From JABDKH01 sp963768565 (GTDB lineage: Bacteria > Bacteroidota > Rhodothermia > Rhodothermales > JABDKH01), in contig CAVYIO010000023.1 of assembly GCA_963768565.1 (NCBI GenBank), forward strand, positions 83,479-147,478: a DNA stretch of 64,000 bases, written 5' to 3'. Numbering within the stretch: the stretch's first letter is position 1; the number at the start of each line of letters is the position of its first letter. Made by a program: the position numbers and the translations under genes. Below, piece after piece: positions 18,569-27,983 of the stretch. Under the pieces are notes generated by a model. It did no database searches. It was not told the origin of the DNA and saw only the letters and a list, made by a program, of their open reading frames with translations.

Positions 18569-18805
18569 GCACTCGAAACCAGCGTGCCGGGCATCTTCGC
18601 GGCGGGTGACGTTCGGTGGGGAAGTAGGAAGCAGATGGCGTCCGCCACCGGTGAAGGGGCGGCGGTAACGCTGCTGATTCGTGAGTACCTGAAGCACGTC
18701 GCCGCAAGTCTTGATTCGGTTCGCCGTACGCGTCGAGTCGTTTGTGGCCCTACGGATTCAACTCAAACGTATACGTCTGTCCGTCCCACGCCTCGAAATG
18801 GATGA
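18569..18805 (+). pseudogene. Relic of thioredoxin-reductase-like C-terminus
   Basis: Translation gives LETSVPGIFAAGDVRWGSRK, then QMASATGEGAAVTLLIREYL. This is the FAD/NADPH-disulfide reductase C-terminal signature (T..PGIFAAGDV...K....A.GEG..A), the end of a thioredoxin reductase. An in-frame stop (18566-18568) immediately precedes it and nothing upstream continues the domain, so only about 50 family-like residues remain. After them the frame runs on into the end of the convergent gene. It is either a decayed gene end or a recombination scar. Confidence 0.7.
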
Positions 18806-20045
18806 TGACGGGCGGGGCCTGTCCATCCGGTCCGGCTGCCACTCGAAGGATTGGCCACAGGTCGAAGGCCAGGTCTCGTTCGAAGTAGGCGTCGCAGAGT
18901 TCGCCGCGGTCGTCGTGATCGAGGATCAATCGTGCCTGAGGAGGGAACGACTCCATCAATCCACCCACCATATACAGGTTGAGTGGGTGATCCGGGCTGC
19001 ATCCGCTGAAGCCGACTCGGAGCGAAAGGACTTGAGCGTGCAGATTGACGGCATCGACTCCGTATTGATCGAGCGAGAGGCTATCCGTCGATTCGATGAA
19101 ATAGACGGGTGGCAGTTGCAGCGGGTATGTCCAGCCGAAGTCGGCGTGCAGGAAGCTCTGCACGTTTCCGTTCGATCCCCCGAGTAACACGACCTCGAGC
19201 GGGTTGGACGTGGTGGGTTCGACGGGTGCGAGGGTCGGCGGCGGCATGGCCCAGAGGCTGTACAGGCCGGTCTCACGTACGGGGATAGCGTAGCGTCCGT
19301 CGCCGTCCACAGTAACGACCCGATCCGAGATACCGGGACCCGCAACATGGACCCATCCGCCTCCGAACGGAGGCTCCCCGTCATCGTAGTGGCCATTGCG
19401 GTTGTTGTCGGAGTAGTAAAGTCCTGCGATGCGCGGCCGGTCAGGGCTTAGCCCGAATCGCGCCTGGACATTAAAGGCAAAGGAAACGCCGGCGGGATCC
19501 ATGAAGACAATCAGCTTCTCGCCGGATAGCTCGCCGGGTGTAAGGACATTATCGGCGCCCAGCAATTCAGAGTAGTTGTAGCCATACAAGCACTGATCGG
19601 TGACCGGAAACGGGACCACCGTAAGCGTGGAGTCGCCGGGGCAGGTTGTCCAATCGGGATTGTCCCAGGCCGGGGCGACGGACGATGGCTGAAATCCGCT
19701 CAGGACGATTTCGGCCGGTGCGTACAACGAACGTTGGTCGACGTTTCGGACGCCGACGGCCATGGCCACGTCGCCGGATCCCGTTGCCGGCCTCACGAAG
19801 CGGCCCACGAGTTCGATCCGAACGGGGATGCCGTCGGTGGTGATGACCTCGACTTGCTTGAGAAGAATGACGTTCGCGCCGGGATCGATCTGGCCTTCAA
19901 ATTCGCCAAGACCGTCACGCGCGTCGTCGATATCGGGTTCAGTGGACTGCAGACAGCCCACTGTGGTGGTCGCGAGAATGGCGACGACCGCAAGTCTGCC
20001 GGCGATGGAGTGAAAGCGGCCTGGATTCGATGATAGAGCGTTCAT
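18750..20045 (-). CDS. Predicted lipoprotein with SdrD-B-like repeat domain
   Basis: A 431-residue exported protein. ATG 20045 begins a signal peptide with lipobox TTVGC (lipidated Cys31); the frame is open further up but those residues are not signal-like. The central region (about 215-275) has DNNRNGHYDDGEPPFGGGWV, the Asp/Asn-rich SdrD-B or dockerin-like pattern that often binds calcium, then DGDGRYAIPVRETGLYSLW. The flanks are beta-rich with several cysteines (WTTCPGD, GFSGCSP, ELCDAYF). Probably a surface protein. Function is not predictable. Confidence 0.65.
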   Translation of the reverse strand: MNALSSNPGRFHSIAGRLAVVAILATTTVGCLQSTEPDIDDARDGLGEFEGQIDPGANVILLKQVEVITTDGIPVRIELVGRFVRPATGSGDVAMAVGVRNVDQRSLYAPAEIVLSGFQPSSVAPAWDNPDWTTCPGDSTLTVVPFPVTDQCLYGYNYSELLGADNVLTPGELSGEKLIVFMDPAGVSFAFNVQARFGLSPDRPRIAGLYYSDNNRNGHYDDGEPPFGGGWVHVAGPGISDRVVTVDGDGRYAIPVRETGLYSLWAMPPPTLAPVEPTTSNPLEVVLLGGSNGNVQSFLHADFGWTYPLQLPPVYFIESTDSLSLDQYGVDAVNLHAQVLSLRVGFSGCSPDHPLNLYMVGGLMESFPPQARLILDHDDRGELCDAYFERDLAFDLWPILRVAAGPDGQAPPVIIHFEAWDGQTYTFELNP

Positions 20046-20255
20046 GGCGGCCTCGCCGTACGTGGTTCCGTAATTCGCTACAACGTAATTGACGCTGTTA
20101 TATACGCAAAAGAAAAGCCGCTTCGTCCTGTATTTTGTGCCGGACGGAAGACTACGTGACGTGGGGCGTGTTTTTGACGCGGTGAGCAGGTGTGGCCGCA
20201 CAGCTGCCGAGATTCGGGGTCTGTGTACGGGGCACCACAACAGCCTGAAGGACGC

Positions 20256-20948
20256 TCAATTCGATCCGGTCAGAGCCTGCGACAGCGCCTCTGGTCGCTC
20301 AGGCAAGTCGGGGAAAACCCGGTATGCAAGGGCGCTCTCGGGAAAGAAAATGACCCACGCCGTCAGAATGATCAACATGAAATCGACGTACAGCGACTTG
20401 TGATCCTGATACCACATTTCGAGTGCGCCCTTGTAGGTAAAGACATAATCGCGGTAGAACGCACGTGGATCCATCCCGGAGTCTGTCACAAGTTTCTCCT
20501 CGTCGCGGAATATGACCGATCCTATTCCAGTAATCCCCGGTCGGGATTCGTAGACCCGTTCCTGAACCTCGGGCGCGTACTGTTCAAAACTCACCGGCAT
20601 GAGTGGGCGCGGGCCGACAAAACTCATGTCGCCAATAAGTACGTTCACAAGCTGGGGCAGCTCGTTGAGTTTGGTGAGACGAAGAAACCTGCCGGCAGTC
20701 GTGATGCGAGGATCGTTGCGCAATGTTATTTCGCCACCGGACATGTTGGGTGAGTCCTTTAGCATCGTGGCAAATTTCCAGATGCTGAATTCTTGATTCT
20801 GGAATCCGACACGGTCCTGGAAATAGAACACCTCCCCTTCGTCTGTCAGTTTCAGAATCAGCACAAGAGGAAGTAGGAGAGGTAGCAGTAGCGCCAACAA
20901 GACAAGCGCCACTACGACATCGAAGACCCTCTTTGTAAATTCGTACAT
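20256..20948 (-). CDS. Monotopic phosphoglycosyl transferase (PglC/WcaJ type)
   Basis: Transfers a phospho-sugar from a UDP-sugar to undecaprenyl phosphate at the inner membrane, the first step of lipid-linked glycan synthesis. An N-terminal re-entrant helix (residues 8-37) is followed by the core with KFATMLKDSP, the KLNELPQLVNVL segment and GDMSFVGPRPLMP. The catalytic Asp-Glu pair of characterised members (usually LDELPQ) appears as Asn-Glu (codon AAC); Glu is kept. At 230 residues it is the small form, like PglC. ATG 20948 matches family starts. It is the last gene of the operon, and the dehydratase and aminotransferase upstream suggest a bacillosamine-type sugar. Confidence 0.85.
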   Translation of the reverse strand: MYEFTKRVFDVVVALVLLALLLPLLLPLVLILKLTDEGEVFYFQDRVGFQNQEFSIWKFATMLKDSPNMSGGEITLRNDPRITTAGRFLRLTKLNELPQLVNVLIGDMSFVGPRPLMPVSFEQYAPEVQERVYESRPGITGIGSVIFRDEEKLVTDSGMDPRAFYRDYVFTYKGALEMWYQDHKSLYVDFMLIILTAWVIFFPESALAYRVFPDLPERPEALSQALTGSN

Positions 20949-20991
20949 CGTTCTATTCAAATCTGATAGACTGGACTCGGAAAGTGCGACC

Positions 20992-22233
20992 TCACATCTT
21001 TTGGTCCAGCGACTTGCCAGTCTCAATATGATCGAATCCCGGCACTAAATGACCAAGCACCTCAACGACCTCAGCCTTAGTGCTTATCTCGCCCTCGAAG
21101 AGTGATTCAAGGTGCTTGATCAGGTGTTCGATCTGTTCCCGGTTACGCCTCTCCGCATTCTTGACGACGCCCAATTCCTTGAACCTGTCGAGGTCGATCA
21201 CCTCAGCACGAGTGTAGAACTCCTCGAACGGTTTCTCCCCGGAAGTGTCACTTTGAAAGAAAAAGACCGGATAGGTCAAAGACTCCGGGCCCAACTCCGC
21301 CGCCGCGGACCGCGCCTCCTGTTCTGACGAGCATTCGTCGTGCGTATACCCTGCGTACTCCCGGAGGAAATCGACGGCGATATCCGCAAATGTCTTCATA
21401 TGCGTCGGGTCGAGTTTTGGGAAGAAGATGTCTCCTGATTCACCCAGAATGCAGGCGAGCAGACAAAGCTGCCCGGACTCCTCGGGCGACACGAAGTACC
21501 GCCGTACGTCACGGGGAGCGGAAAGCGGTTGCTGCTTGACCATCCGTTCGATAAAGCCGTACAGCAGACTTCCGTTGCTGAAGGCTACGTTTGCGAAACG
21601 GGCTGTTGTGATAGGCATGTCTGCCGAGTAAGCCAGAATGGTCTCTTCCATCAGCTTCTTGCTGGCGCCCATCACATTGACCGGGTTCGCAGCCTTGTCC
21701 GTACTCACGCAGAAGAAATGCTGCGGGGGAGAAGGAATGAGTAGATCGAGCAGCCTCTTCGCCTTGATGATGTTGTTCTCAATCATCGCCTCGATCGAAT
21801 ACTGATCCTTCTCGCTGCGTACGTGCTTGTGCGCCGCAAAATTGGCGACGATGTCGAAAGGTCCCTTATTGCGAAATACCTTTTCAAATACACGTCCACC
21901 AAAGTCAATCGGGTATGTGAGATACTCTTCGGGTATCTGCAGGTCGAATGAGCTCCGGAGATCGCGAGTGAGTTCCGTGAGACCGTTCTCATTTGTATCA
22001 ATCACATACAGGCTGCGGGGGTGGTACTTGAGAATCGCGTGCACAAATGACGATCCGATTGTTCCGGCACCTCCGATCACGAGTACGGAACGACCGCTTA
22101 CTCTCTCGTTTAGCAGGTCCCGGTTGCGCTCGAGATCGGCCGCAAAGAGGCTCTCCTGGCGCTCGGTGACGTAGGTTGCGATAAAGTCTTGAAGACGAAA
22201 GCGACTCATGCCATTAGGATTGATCGACACCAT
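20992..22233 (-). CDS. UDP-N-acetylglucosamine 4,6-dehydratase-like (FlaA1/CapD family)
   Basis: An extended SDR that makes the 4-keto-6-deoxy sugar nucleotide feeding the next aminotransferase. It has the NAD motif GGAGTIGS, NFAAHKHVRSEKD and the active-site region STDKAANPVNVMGASKK. There the family's Tyr-x3-Lys is Met-x3-Lys, as in FlaA1. It is the soluble form without the membrane helices of PglF. ATG 22233 shares its A with the stop of the upstream aminotransferase (TGATG), a sign of translational coupling. Catalysis fits the first step of UDP-diacetyl-bacillosamine or related sugars. Confidence 0.85.
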   Translation of the reverse strand: MVSINPNGMSRFRLQDFIATYVTERQESLFAADLERNRDLLNERVSGRSVLVIGGAGTIGSSFVHAILKYHPRSLYVIDTNENGLTELTRDLRSSFDLQIPEEYLTYPIDFGGRVFEKVFRNKGPFDIVANFAAHKHVRSEKDQYSIEAMIENNIIKAKRLLDLLIPSPPQHFFCVSTDKAANPVNVMGASKKLMEETILAYSADMPITTARFANVAFSNGSLLYGFIERMVKQQPLSAPRDVRRYFVSPEESGQLCLLACILGESGDIFFPKLDPTHMKTFADIAVDFLREYAGYTHDECSSEQEARSAAAELGPESLTYPVFFFQSDTSGEKPFEEFYTRAEVIDLDRFKELGVVKNAERRNREQIEHLIKHLESLFEGEISTKAEVVEVLGHLVPGFDHIETGKSLDQKM

Positions 22234-23387
22234 CAGACTGATTCTGAGGTGGCCGTGTAGAAGTCTCGGATTGTCTCGGATACGAAGGCCATGTTTTCTT
22301 CTGTCAGTCCAACCGAGCTGGGAATACTGATGCACTGCTTGTAGATGTCGGCGGAATGATCTGCGTTACTCACGAAGACTGCATTCTTATACATCGGCAA
22401 CTGGTTCATCGGCATCCAGAACGGCCTTGACTGAACGCCGCGCTCGTTCAGGTATTGGAGGAGCGGCCTCATATGGTCGGTGGCAAACGTGAATAACCAG
22501 GAATTTGGATCTACTTCAGGCGCCACGGTTTGGAACTTGATGTCTCCGACGCCAGCCAGACTAGCCCGGTAGAAACCGTCCATTGCCTTCTTGCGCTCAA
22601 GGAACCCCGGGAACTGTTCCATCTGCGCAACGCCGATGGCGGCCAGCACATTTACGAGTCGATAGTTATAGCCGGTTTCGTCGTGAATGTAGTCGTCAAC
22701 ACTCACTTTGGCCTGCGTGCTTAGGTGTTTCGCGCGCTTGGCGAGCGCCTCATCTTCGGTCACAATCATGCCGCCGCCGCCGGTGCTAATGATCTTGTTA
22801 CCGTTGAAGCTGAAGCAACCAAACTCACCAAACGTACCCGCATGGGTGCGGCGAAGACGGGACCCGAGCGCCTCGGTGGCGTCCTCCACAATTTTGAGCC
22901 CGTAGCGTTCCGCGACTTGCACAAGCCGGTCCATATCGACCATGTTGCCCAGGACGTGCACAGGCATTATCGCCCGTATGGCATGGCCGTCAGACCGAAG
23001 GATGCACGTGCCGTCGGTTGCCTGGTGTGTCCGATCGTGGAGGAACTCCTCCAACAGGTCTACATCCATTTGCCATGTCCGGGGATCGGCATCGATCAGA
23101 ATCGGACTTGCCCCGGCATAGCTGACTGCATTTGCACTTGCCACGAACGTAATGTTCGGAAGAATGACGTAGTCATCTCGTTTCACTCCGAGGATTCTCA
23201 GGCATAAATGCAGGGCAGATGTTCCATTCATGCAGGCCACTCCATACTGCGCCCCAGTGTAATCTGCGATTGCGTCCTCGAACCGCCCGACATAAGACCC
23301 AGCGGACGATATCCAGCCGGTATCCAGACAGTCCTTCACGTACTGCCATTCATTGCCGCCGATATGTGGTATGGACAGTGGAATCAT
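22233..23387 (-). CDS. DegT/DnrJ family sugar aminotransferase (LegC/PglE-like)
   Basis: A PLP-dependent aminotransferase that adds the C4 amino group to a 4-keto sugar nucleotide. The opening IPLSIPHIGGNEWQYVKDCL and TGWISSAGSYV are typical of the LegC subgroup. The PLP lysine is Lys198 in SFNGNK, followed by TGGGGMIVT; EDATEALGS holds the cofactor-ring Asp. At 384 residues it is full length. Its stop overlaps the dehydratase start. The acetyltransferase gene lies 58 bases upstream. The product is probably a UDP-4-amino-4,6-dideoxy-GlcNAc derivative; legionaminic-acid synthesis is less likely, as no NeuB or NeuC homologue is present. Confidence 0.88.
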   Translation of the reverse strand: MIPLSIPHIGGNEWQYVKDCLDTGWISSAGSYVGRFEDAIADYTGAQYGVACMNGTSALHLCLRILGVKRDDYVILPNITFVASANAVSYAGASPILIDADPRTWQMDVDLLEEFLHDRTHQATDGTCILRSDGHAIRAIMPVHVLGNMVDMDRLVQVAERYGLKIVEDATEALGSRLRRTHAGTFGEFGCFSFNGNKIISTGGGGMIVTEDEALAKRAKHLSTQAKVSVDDYIHDETGYNYRLVNVLAAIGVAQMEQFPGFLERKKAMDGFYRASLAGVGDIKFQTVAPEVDPNSWLFTFATDHMRPLLQYLNERGVQSRPFWMPMNQLPMYKNAVFVSNADHSADIYKQCISIPSSVGLTEENMAFVSETIRDFYTATSESV

Positions 23388-23445
23388 TGATCAATCCAGT
23401 CAGGACTCAGTAAAAAGGACGACGTTCGAACCGGAGGTGGCACCA

Positions 23446-24066
23446 CTACAGTATTCGTCCCGGATTGCCGACGACCTTAGCGCCATCCGGTAGATTTCTG
23501 ATGATAACAGAACCCGCTCCAATAACGCAGTTCGCACCGATATTAAGGCCTTCCTTTACGACGGCGTTGGCGCCCACGAAGGAGAACTCGCCGACGCTAA
23601 CGTTTCCCGCCAGCACAGCACCGGGCGCGATGTGTGCGAAGTCGCCGACAACGCACTCGTGCTCGACAATGCATCCCGTGTTGCATATTACGCCGTCTCC
23701 GATTCTGACAAACGGATTGATCATGGAAGATGGACCCACCATCGATCCCGCGCCAATGTCAACCGATGACGATACCACGGCGTCCGGATGTTGGATAGAA
23801 AGGGGTATCGAAACACCTCGTTCTGCCAATGACCCTGCGACCTGATGACGCCGGTAGTTATCGCCAATGGCCACGAAATAGTCATTGCCGCGGAGGTGCT
23901 CCAATCCCTCCTCACTGATTTCGTGTCCAAGGAATGGGATTCCGAGGTAATTACCCGGCCGGGGTTCGAGATCGCAATATCCCGCGAGTACGCGACCGAG
24001 GCGATGGAGAATCTCGGCGACCACGTATGCGTGACCCGAGCACCCGATGAGAACAACCTTTTTCAT
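23446..24066 (-). CDS. Sugar O/N-acetyltransferase, PglD/NeuD family
   Basis: A left-handed beta-helix acetyltransferase of 206 residues. The N-terminal Rossmann-like part (KKVVLIGCSGHAYVVAEIL) binds the sugar nucleotide. The C-terminal hexapeptide repeats include NTGCIVEHECVVGDFAHIAP, in which the His of VEHE matches the catalytic base of PglD. It ends in GNPGRIL. In context it would N-acetylate the C4 amine made by the neighbouring aminotransferase, completing UDP-diacetyl-bacillosamine or an isomer. Start and upstream stop overlap as ATGA. Confidence 0.88.
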   Translation of the reverse strand: MKKVVLIGCSGHAYVVAEILHRLGRVLAGYCDLEPRPGNYLGIPFLGHEISEEGLEHLRGNDYFVAIGDNYRRHQVAGSLAERGVSIPLSIQHPDAVVSSSVDIGAGSMVGPSSMINPFVRIGDGVICNTGCIVEHECVVGDFAHIAPGAVLAGNVSVGEFSFVGANAVVKEGLNIGANCVIGAGSVIIRNLPDGAKVVGNPGRIL

Positions 24067-25308
24067 GACGCAATCGCTTGTAGGTGTTCCAGGTACCGCT
24101 CTGCTAGCATATCGCGATCGAAATGTGTCCGGGCATACGCGTGGCCGGCCTGCCCCTGTTTGAGTCGAATGTCTACGTCCATATCAGCGTAGGCAGCAAC
24201 CTTCTCTGCAAAATCATTCGGGTTCTCGGGCTCCACGTACGTTCCGCACTCGGCGTCGACAACAAGTTGTCGGGAGACACCGTCGATGGCCATCAACACA
24301 GGCCGGCTGCACGCCATGTAGTCAAAAGTCTTATTGGAATAGACCGTCTTGAACGCATCCACCTTCTTGAGCACGGACGCTCCAACGTCGGCAGCTGCAA
24401 TATATTTGAACACCTCGTCCTTGGGCACCGGATCCACAAACTCGACGTTATTCAACTGAAGTTCGTGCGCTTTCTCCTGCAGCCACTCCTTTTGCATACC
24501 CGTGCCGACGAGCACGAAGTGCACATCATTTCTATGGATGAGGAGCCTCGCCGCCTCAAGCATCTGAATCAAGTGATTGGCTACTCCGTGGGCGCCGACA
24601 TAGATAACGACCATCTTCCCGGTCCAACCCTTCTCCAGCCTGAACTGATTTCGATCGAACTCCGCCAGAACGCGATCGGAAAGGGAAAGAAGTCTCGCCG
24701 CGTTGGGGATCATAAAAATCTTTTCGGCCGGAACGCCCTTTTCTATCAGCCTCTCTCGAAACGCGGGTGTCAAGACATTTACGACGCTGCTGTGCCGATA
24801 GAGAAAAGACTCGAACCAGTAGGCGAGGCGGATGATCACAGAATTTGTGAGAACGCCCGTGTCGACCGCGGATTCGGGCCAAAGATCCCGGACCTCGAAC
24901 ACCATAGGTACGTTCCGCATTCGGCTGAGAAGGAAGGCCGTAATTCCGACAAAAAGTGGAGGTGACGTCACCACGATAACATCTGGCCGGCCCTCAACCT
25001 TCGCCAATCCGGCGTATAAGCTTGAGACCAGCAAACGACAGATACGCCCACAGCCGACCCAGGAAATTCGTGTTATATGCTTCGGATACGTGGCAGCGAA
25101 CGACGATCTGGCGTTCGGAGTATCGCTCTACCAATGTGAAACGTCTCTTGTAGCGGGGCAGCTTCTTGCCGGTGTAGTAGTGCACCATACCGGCTAGCAC
25201 TGTGATCTCGTGTCCGCGATCAGCCCAAACTTTGGTCATCGCATTAAAGCGCGAACCGCCGCCATCGTCCTTCTCCAGGAAGTACTGATGTATTACGAGA
25301 ACCTTCAT
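24063..25308 (-). CDS. Glycosyltransferase family 4 (WbuB-like), one frameshift
   Basis: A GT-B glycosyltransferase that probably adds the second sugar of the repeat unit. The N-terminal part (25308-24994) starts KVLVIHQYFLEKDDGGGSRF and reaches YLSFAG. The rest reads in another frame from about 25,030 (VSSLYAGLAKVEGRPDVIVV, then FEVRDLWPESAV). One base is gained or lost near 25,020-25,034. The C-terminal nucleotide-sugar domain is intact, with YVGAHGVANHLIQMLEAA and PVPKDEVFKYIAAADVG. The start overlaps the heparinase-like stop (CAATGA), and its stop overlaps pglD, so the operon is tightly packed. Confidence 0.85.
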
Positions 25309-27205
25309 TGGATCGTGATGGTGGTTCTGATTTCGTGTGAGTGCGTCGAGAATCGAATAGCTAGTCCCTGCTCCTTTGCGCCGTAAACGCTTGAGTACCA
25401 GCTATCATCGAGAATCGGTTCAATCGGGGGCTTCCGTCGCCGTCGATCGCACTCAAAATTAGATGCTGGTCGCCGTCTTTCGGGAGGTTCCATATCTGGG
25501 TTATCGGAAGACCTGTTGAGTGCTTGAAGTACATCATGAACCTCCCAACGGGGCACGTTCTTGTACTTGCGCACACTGCGGAACGGATGAATATTGTCGG
25601 CTACGTGCCGGTAGGCCCAGATCTGTCCTCGGATCTCCAGGTATTGGTCGTTTTCGATGGTCTCCACGCTGTCGCTCTGCGACCAGAAGTACCAGATGAA
25701 GCGGCTGCCCTTCAGCATCTGATCATGATCTCCCAGCTGCACGGTATTGTGCGACGCCGTTCCGCCAAAATATCGAAGCAATTCGGGGGTGGTATTGTAT
25801 TTGAAGGAGCCTGCGTCTCGTAGCCAGTTGCGACCATTGTACCAGATATCAAGGTGCAAATTATCGGCCTGGAACGGGCGGTCTCGGTGGCTCCCACACC
25901 GCAGGAATGTGACACTTGTTTCGTCCCGAATCGTGAAATAGCCACCAACTGGAAAAGACGCAATGTCTTCTCGCGGTACCACCTTCTGTCCTCCTTCAAC
26001 TGTGCCAGAGTTATACCAGTAGACGTCTTCTCTCCACGGGCCAACTTCGTACAGATGCCGGTGATTCAATGCGTAGCATAGAGCATTAAGTTGAGGGCGA
26101 TAGTCTCTGAAATCACAATCGTTCAGATCTGCAAACAAAGCGCCATCGTTATTGCCGTAGTTGGGCAGCCTGCCGGTTTCCGAGTCCTGACAATGATATA
26201 GGAAGGCAAGAGTCTTGCGAGCCCGGTCTTCAACAACAGGTGCGAGATGTTCGTCGTTAAGGCGAGTGAGGGTTAGCGCCCATGTTAGAAGTTGGACCAC
26301 TACTCTGTGATAGTTCATTGAGAACTGCAGAAACGTGCCATCCTCGTAGATCTGGTATTTGACCTCTTCCTCAAACCACCGCTTTCCACTTGCTCGCCAT
26401 TCGGCTGCCTCAGGAAAGAATCGGAAACAGAACACCACCCATGAGGAGCATCAACGTTTCAGTCAATGCGTGGTTGTTACGAACTGCGATTCGAGAAAAG
26501 TCGATGTTGCTTCTGACGTGTCGGAGTTGCCAGTAGATAACGAGTTCAGGATTCGGTCAAACCGAGCGGTCGTCAGCTCTGAGTGATCTCGATAGTAGTA
26601 GAGCGCAAAGGTCCAGTTCAAAATGCGCAGACTGATCTCCTGGCTGCAACGGAAGTTCGGCCCCCTGTTCACCGGATTCGCGTTGATCCAACTATCGATT
26701 TCATCGAAAACCCTGGCAGAGCAGTCACGATCGAAATGGTAGTCGTATCGGATGAGCAACTGCAAGTGTGCGAATCTGGATTTTCTCCCAGACGTACTTG
26801 ATGTCGCCTGCCTTCGCATCCAGATCGGGAATCTCGGTCCAGTGAGACTGTGTGCTGTAACGATAACCGGTCTCAGGGTTAGTGATCCAGTCGTAGTCGG
26901 GGCCAAGTTCGTACCAGGTCGAATGGAAGAAGAGCAGATCCCCATCTTCAAATCTCCGGTATTTCTCGGCGAGATTTGCGTCACGCGACTTCGGGATGCT
27001 CAGCCCGGACTTACTGCTGAAAGAAAAACGAAGCGGCTCTCTCTTTCCATTCTGCCAAAGAAACGAAGTTGGTATTTGGCGGGTCCGTCGGAAACTTTCG
27101 GCGGAGGAGTCCAAGTCTGGACTCCACCTCGTACCGTACTCTGAAACGGATGTATCGCCAGCCCATGTTGCGGGCCAAGTCAAGAGCTATGCGGACGCGA
27201 TTCAT
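25305..27205 (-). CDS. Heparinase II/III-like protein, several frameshifts
   Basis: A polysaccharide-lyase-like protein often found in O-antigen and exopolysaccharide clusters. The pieces follow in order across frames: MNRVRIALDLARNMGWRYIR; then DLLFFHSTWYELGPDYDW; then CSQEISLRILNWTFALYYYR; then FSRIAVRNNHALTE; then FFPEAAEWRASGKRW through the beta-rich C-terminal domain (SHRDRPFQADNLHLDIWYN, GTASHNTVQLGD). At least four indels lie near 27,005, 26,780, 26,530-26,470 and 26,420. All family blocks are present, so sequencing error is likelier than decay. ATG 27205 is the probable start of the whole six-gene operon. Confidence 0.75.
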
Positions 27206-27571
27206 CTGATCAGGTAGGGATATGACAGTGGCGAGTATCAAGAGGATAAGCAATGACTTCGTGTATCGACTCCATTATTGCGAAGTTCAAGCACCTGGGG
27301 GCGATGGCGGCCGGTAGGATCGCCACCACTCCCGGCGTGCGTTCGCAGGTGCCCCGGGACCAACCGTTAGATTATGTGGTCGGCAGCTGCACCGTAGGAA
27401 AAAGCGGGCTACGAGCAGAACCACGAGTCGTTCCTGATGCATTCCAGCAGCTACCAACATACACGACCCGGAAACGATTCGTCGAAAAGCAATACCACAA
27501 GCTTGCAGATCAACCCCCGCGTCGTTTGTTTTGGACGTGTCGGGACCCGCAGATACAAAACAGGTTCAGCT
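27206..27571. other. Intergenic stretch, no supported gene
   Basis: This is the divergent space between the minus-strand glycan operon and the plus-strand small genes. It presumably holds their promoters. An open frame of 114 codons on + has no family-like features and no good start, so I do not call it. Confidence 0.5.
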
Positions 27572-27760
27572 ATGTCGAGCAGTCAGCAACAGAATGACGG
27601 CAAGATGGCGAAGCACATGGGCGTCTGAATTGGTATCGGGGTTGCGGTTGGCGCCGCGATCGGGGTGGCGCTGGGGAAGTGGGATGGCGCGGCGATTGGC
27701 GTTGCGGCCGGTGCGGGAGCGGGTGTCGCTTCCGGCGCCGGGAAGTCAAACACGAAGTAG
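27572..27760 (+). pseudogene. Glycine-zipper small protein with in-frame TGA
   Basis: From ATG 27572 the frame reads MSSSQQNDGKMAKHMGV, then a TGA at codon 19 (27626-27628). It then continues without another stop as IGIGVAVGAAIGVALGKWDG and AAIGVAAGAGAGVASGAGK to a TAG at 27758. The second half is a clear glycine-zipper transmembrane hairpin. One substitution (TGG to TGA) or a sequence error would explain the stop. The frame is otherwise that of an intact 62-residue membrane protein. Confidence 0.55.
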
Positions 27761-27761
27761 T

Positions 27762-27983
27762 ATGATGACGTCGAGACTGGAGCGACTGGTACGGGGTTGG
27801 CTGATGTCCGCGAGGAAGTGGGTGCCGTTCGCTAACGAGGGCGATCCATTCAATCTCAAGTCGTCAGATGCCCTGAAGGATCCCGAAGTAAGAGCGGCCC
27901 TGGACAAATGGAAGCACGGCAAACTGACAACAGAGGAGTTTCGGCGATGGCTGGACGAAAAGTGGGAGAGCGATCATTCATGA
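27762..27983 (+). CDS. Small hypothetical protein (73 aa)
   Basis: The frame opens with two consecutive Met codons one base after the glycine-zipper stop, and its end overlaps the next gene's ATG (ATGA). That packing argues for a real, coupled gene. It is charged, with three tryptophans and a C-terminal acidic/amphipathic segment (KDPEVRAALDKWKHGKLTTE). No signal peptide, no recognised family. It may be part of a short operon with the glycine-zipper protein and the exonuclease/phosphatase-fold enzyme. Confidence 0.55.
   Translation: MMTSRLERLVRGWLMSARKWVPFANEGDPFNLKSSDALKDPEVRAALDKWKHGKLTTEEFRRWLDEKWESDHS

Noticed and set aside
27626..27628. Selenocysteine codon in the glycine-zipper protein
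   Set aside because: No selenoprotein family match and no evident hairpin directly downstream; a point change is simpler.
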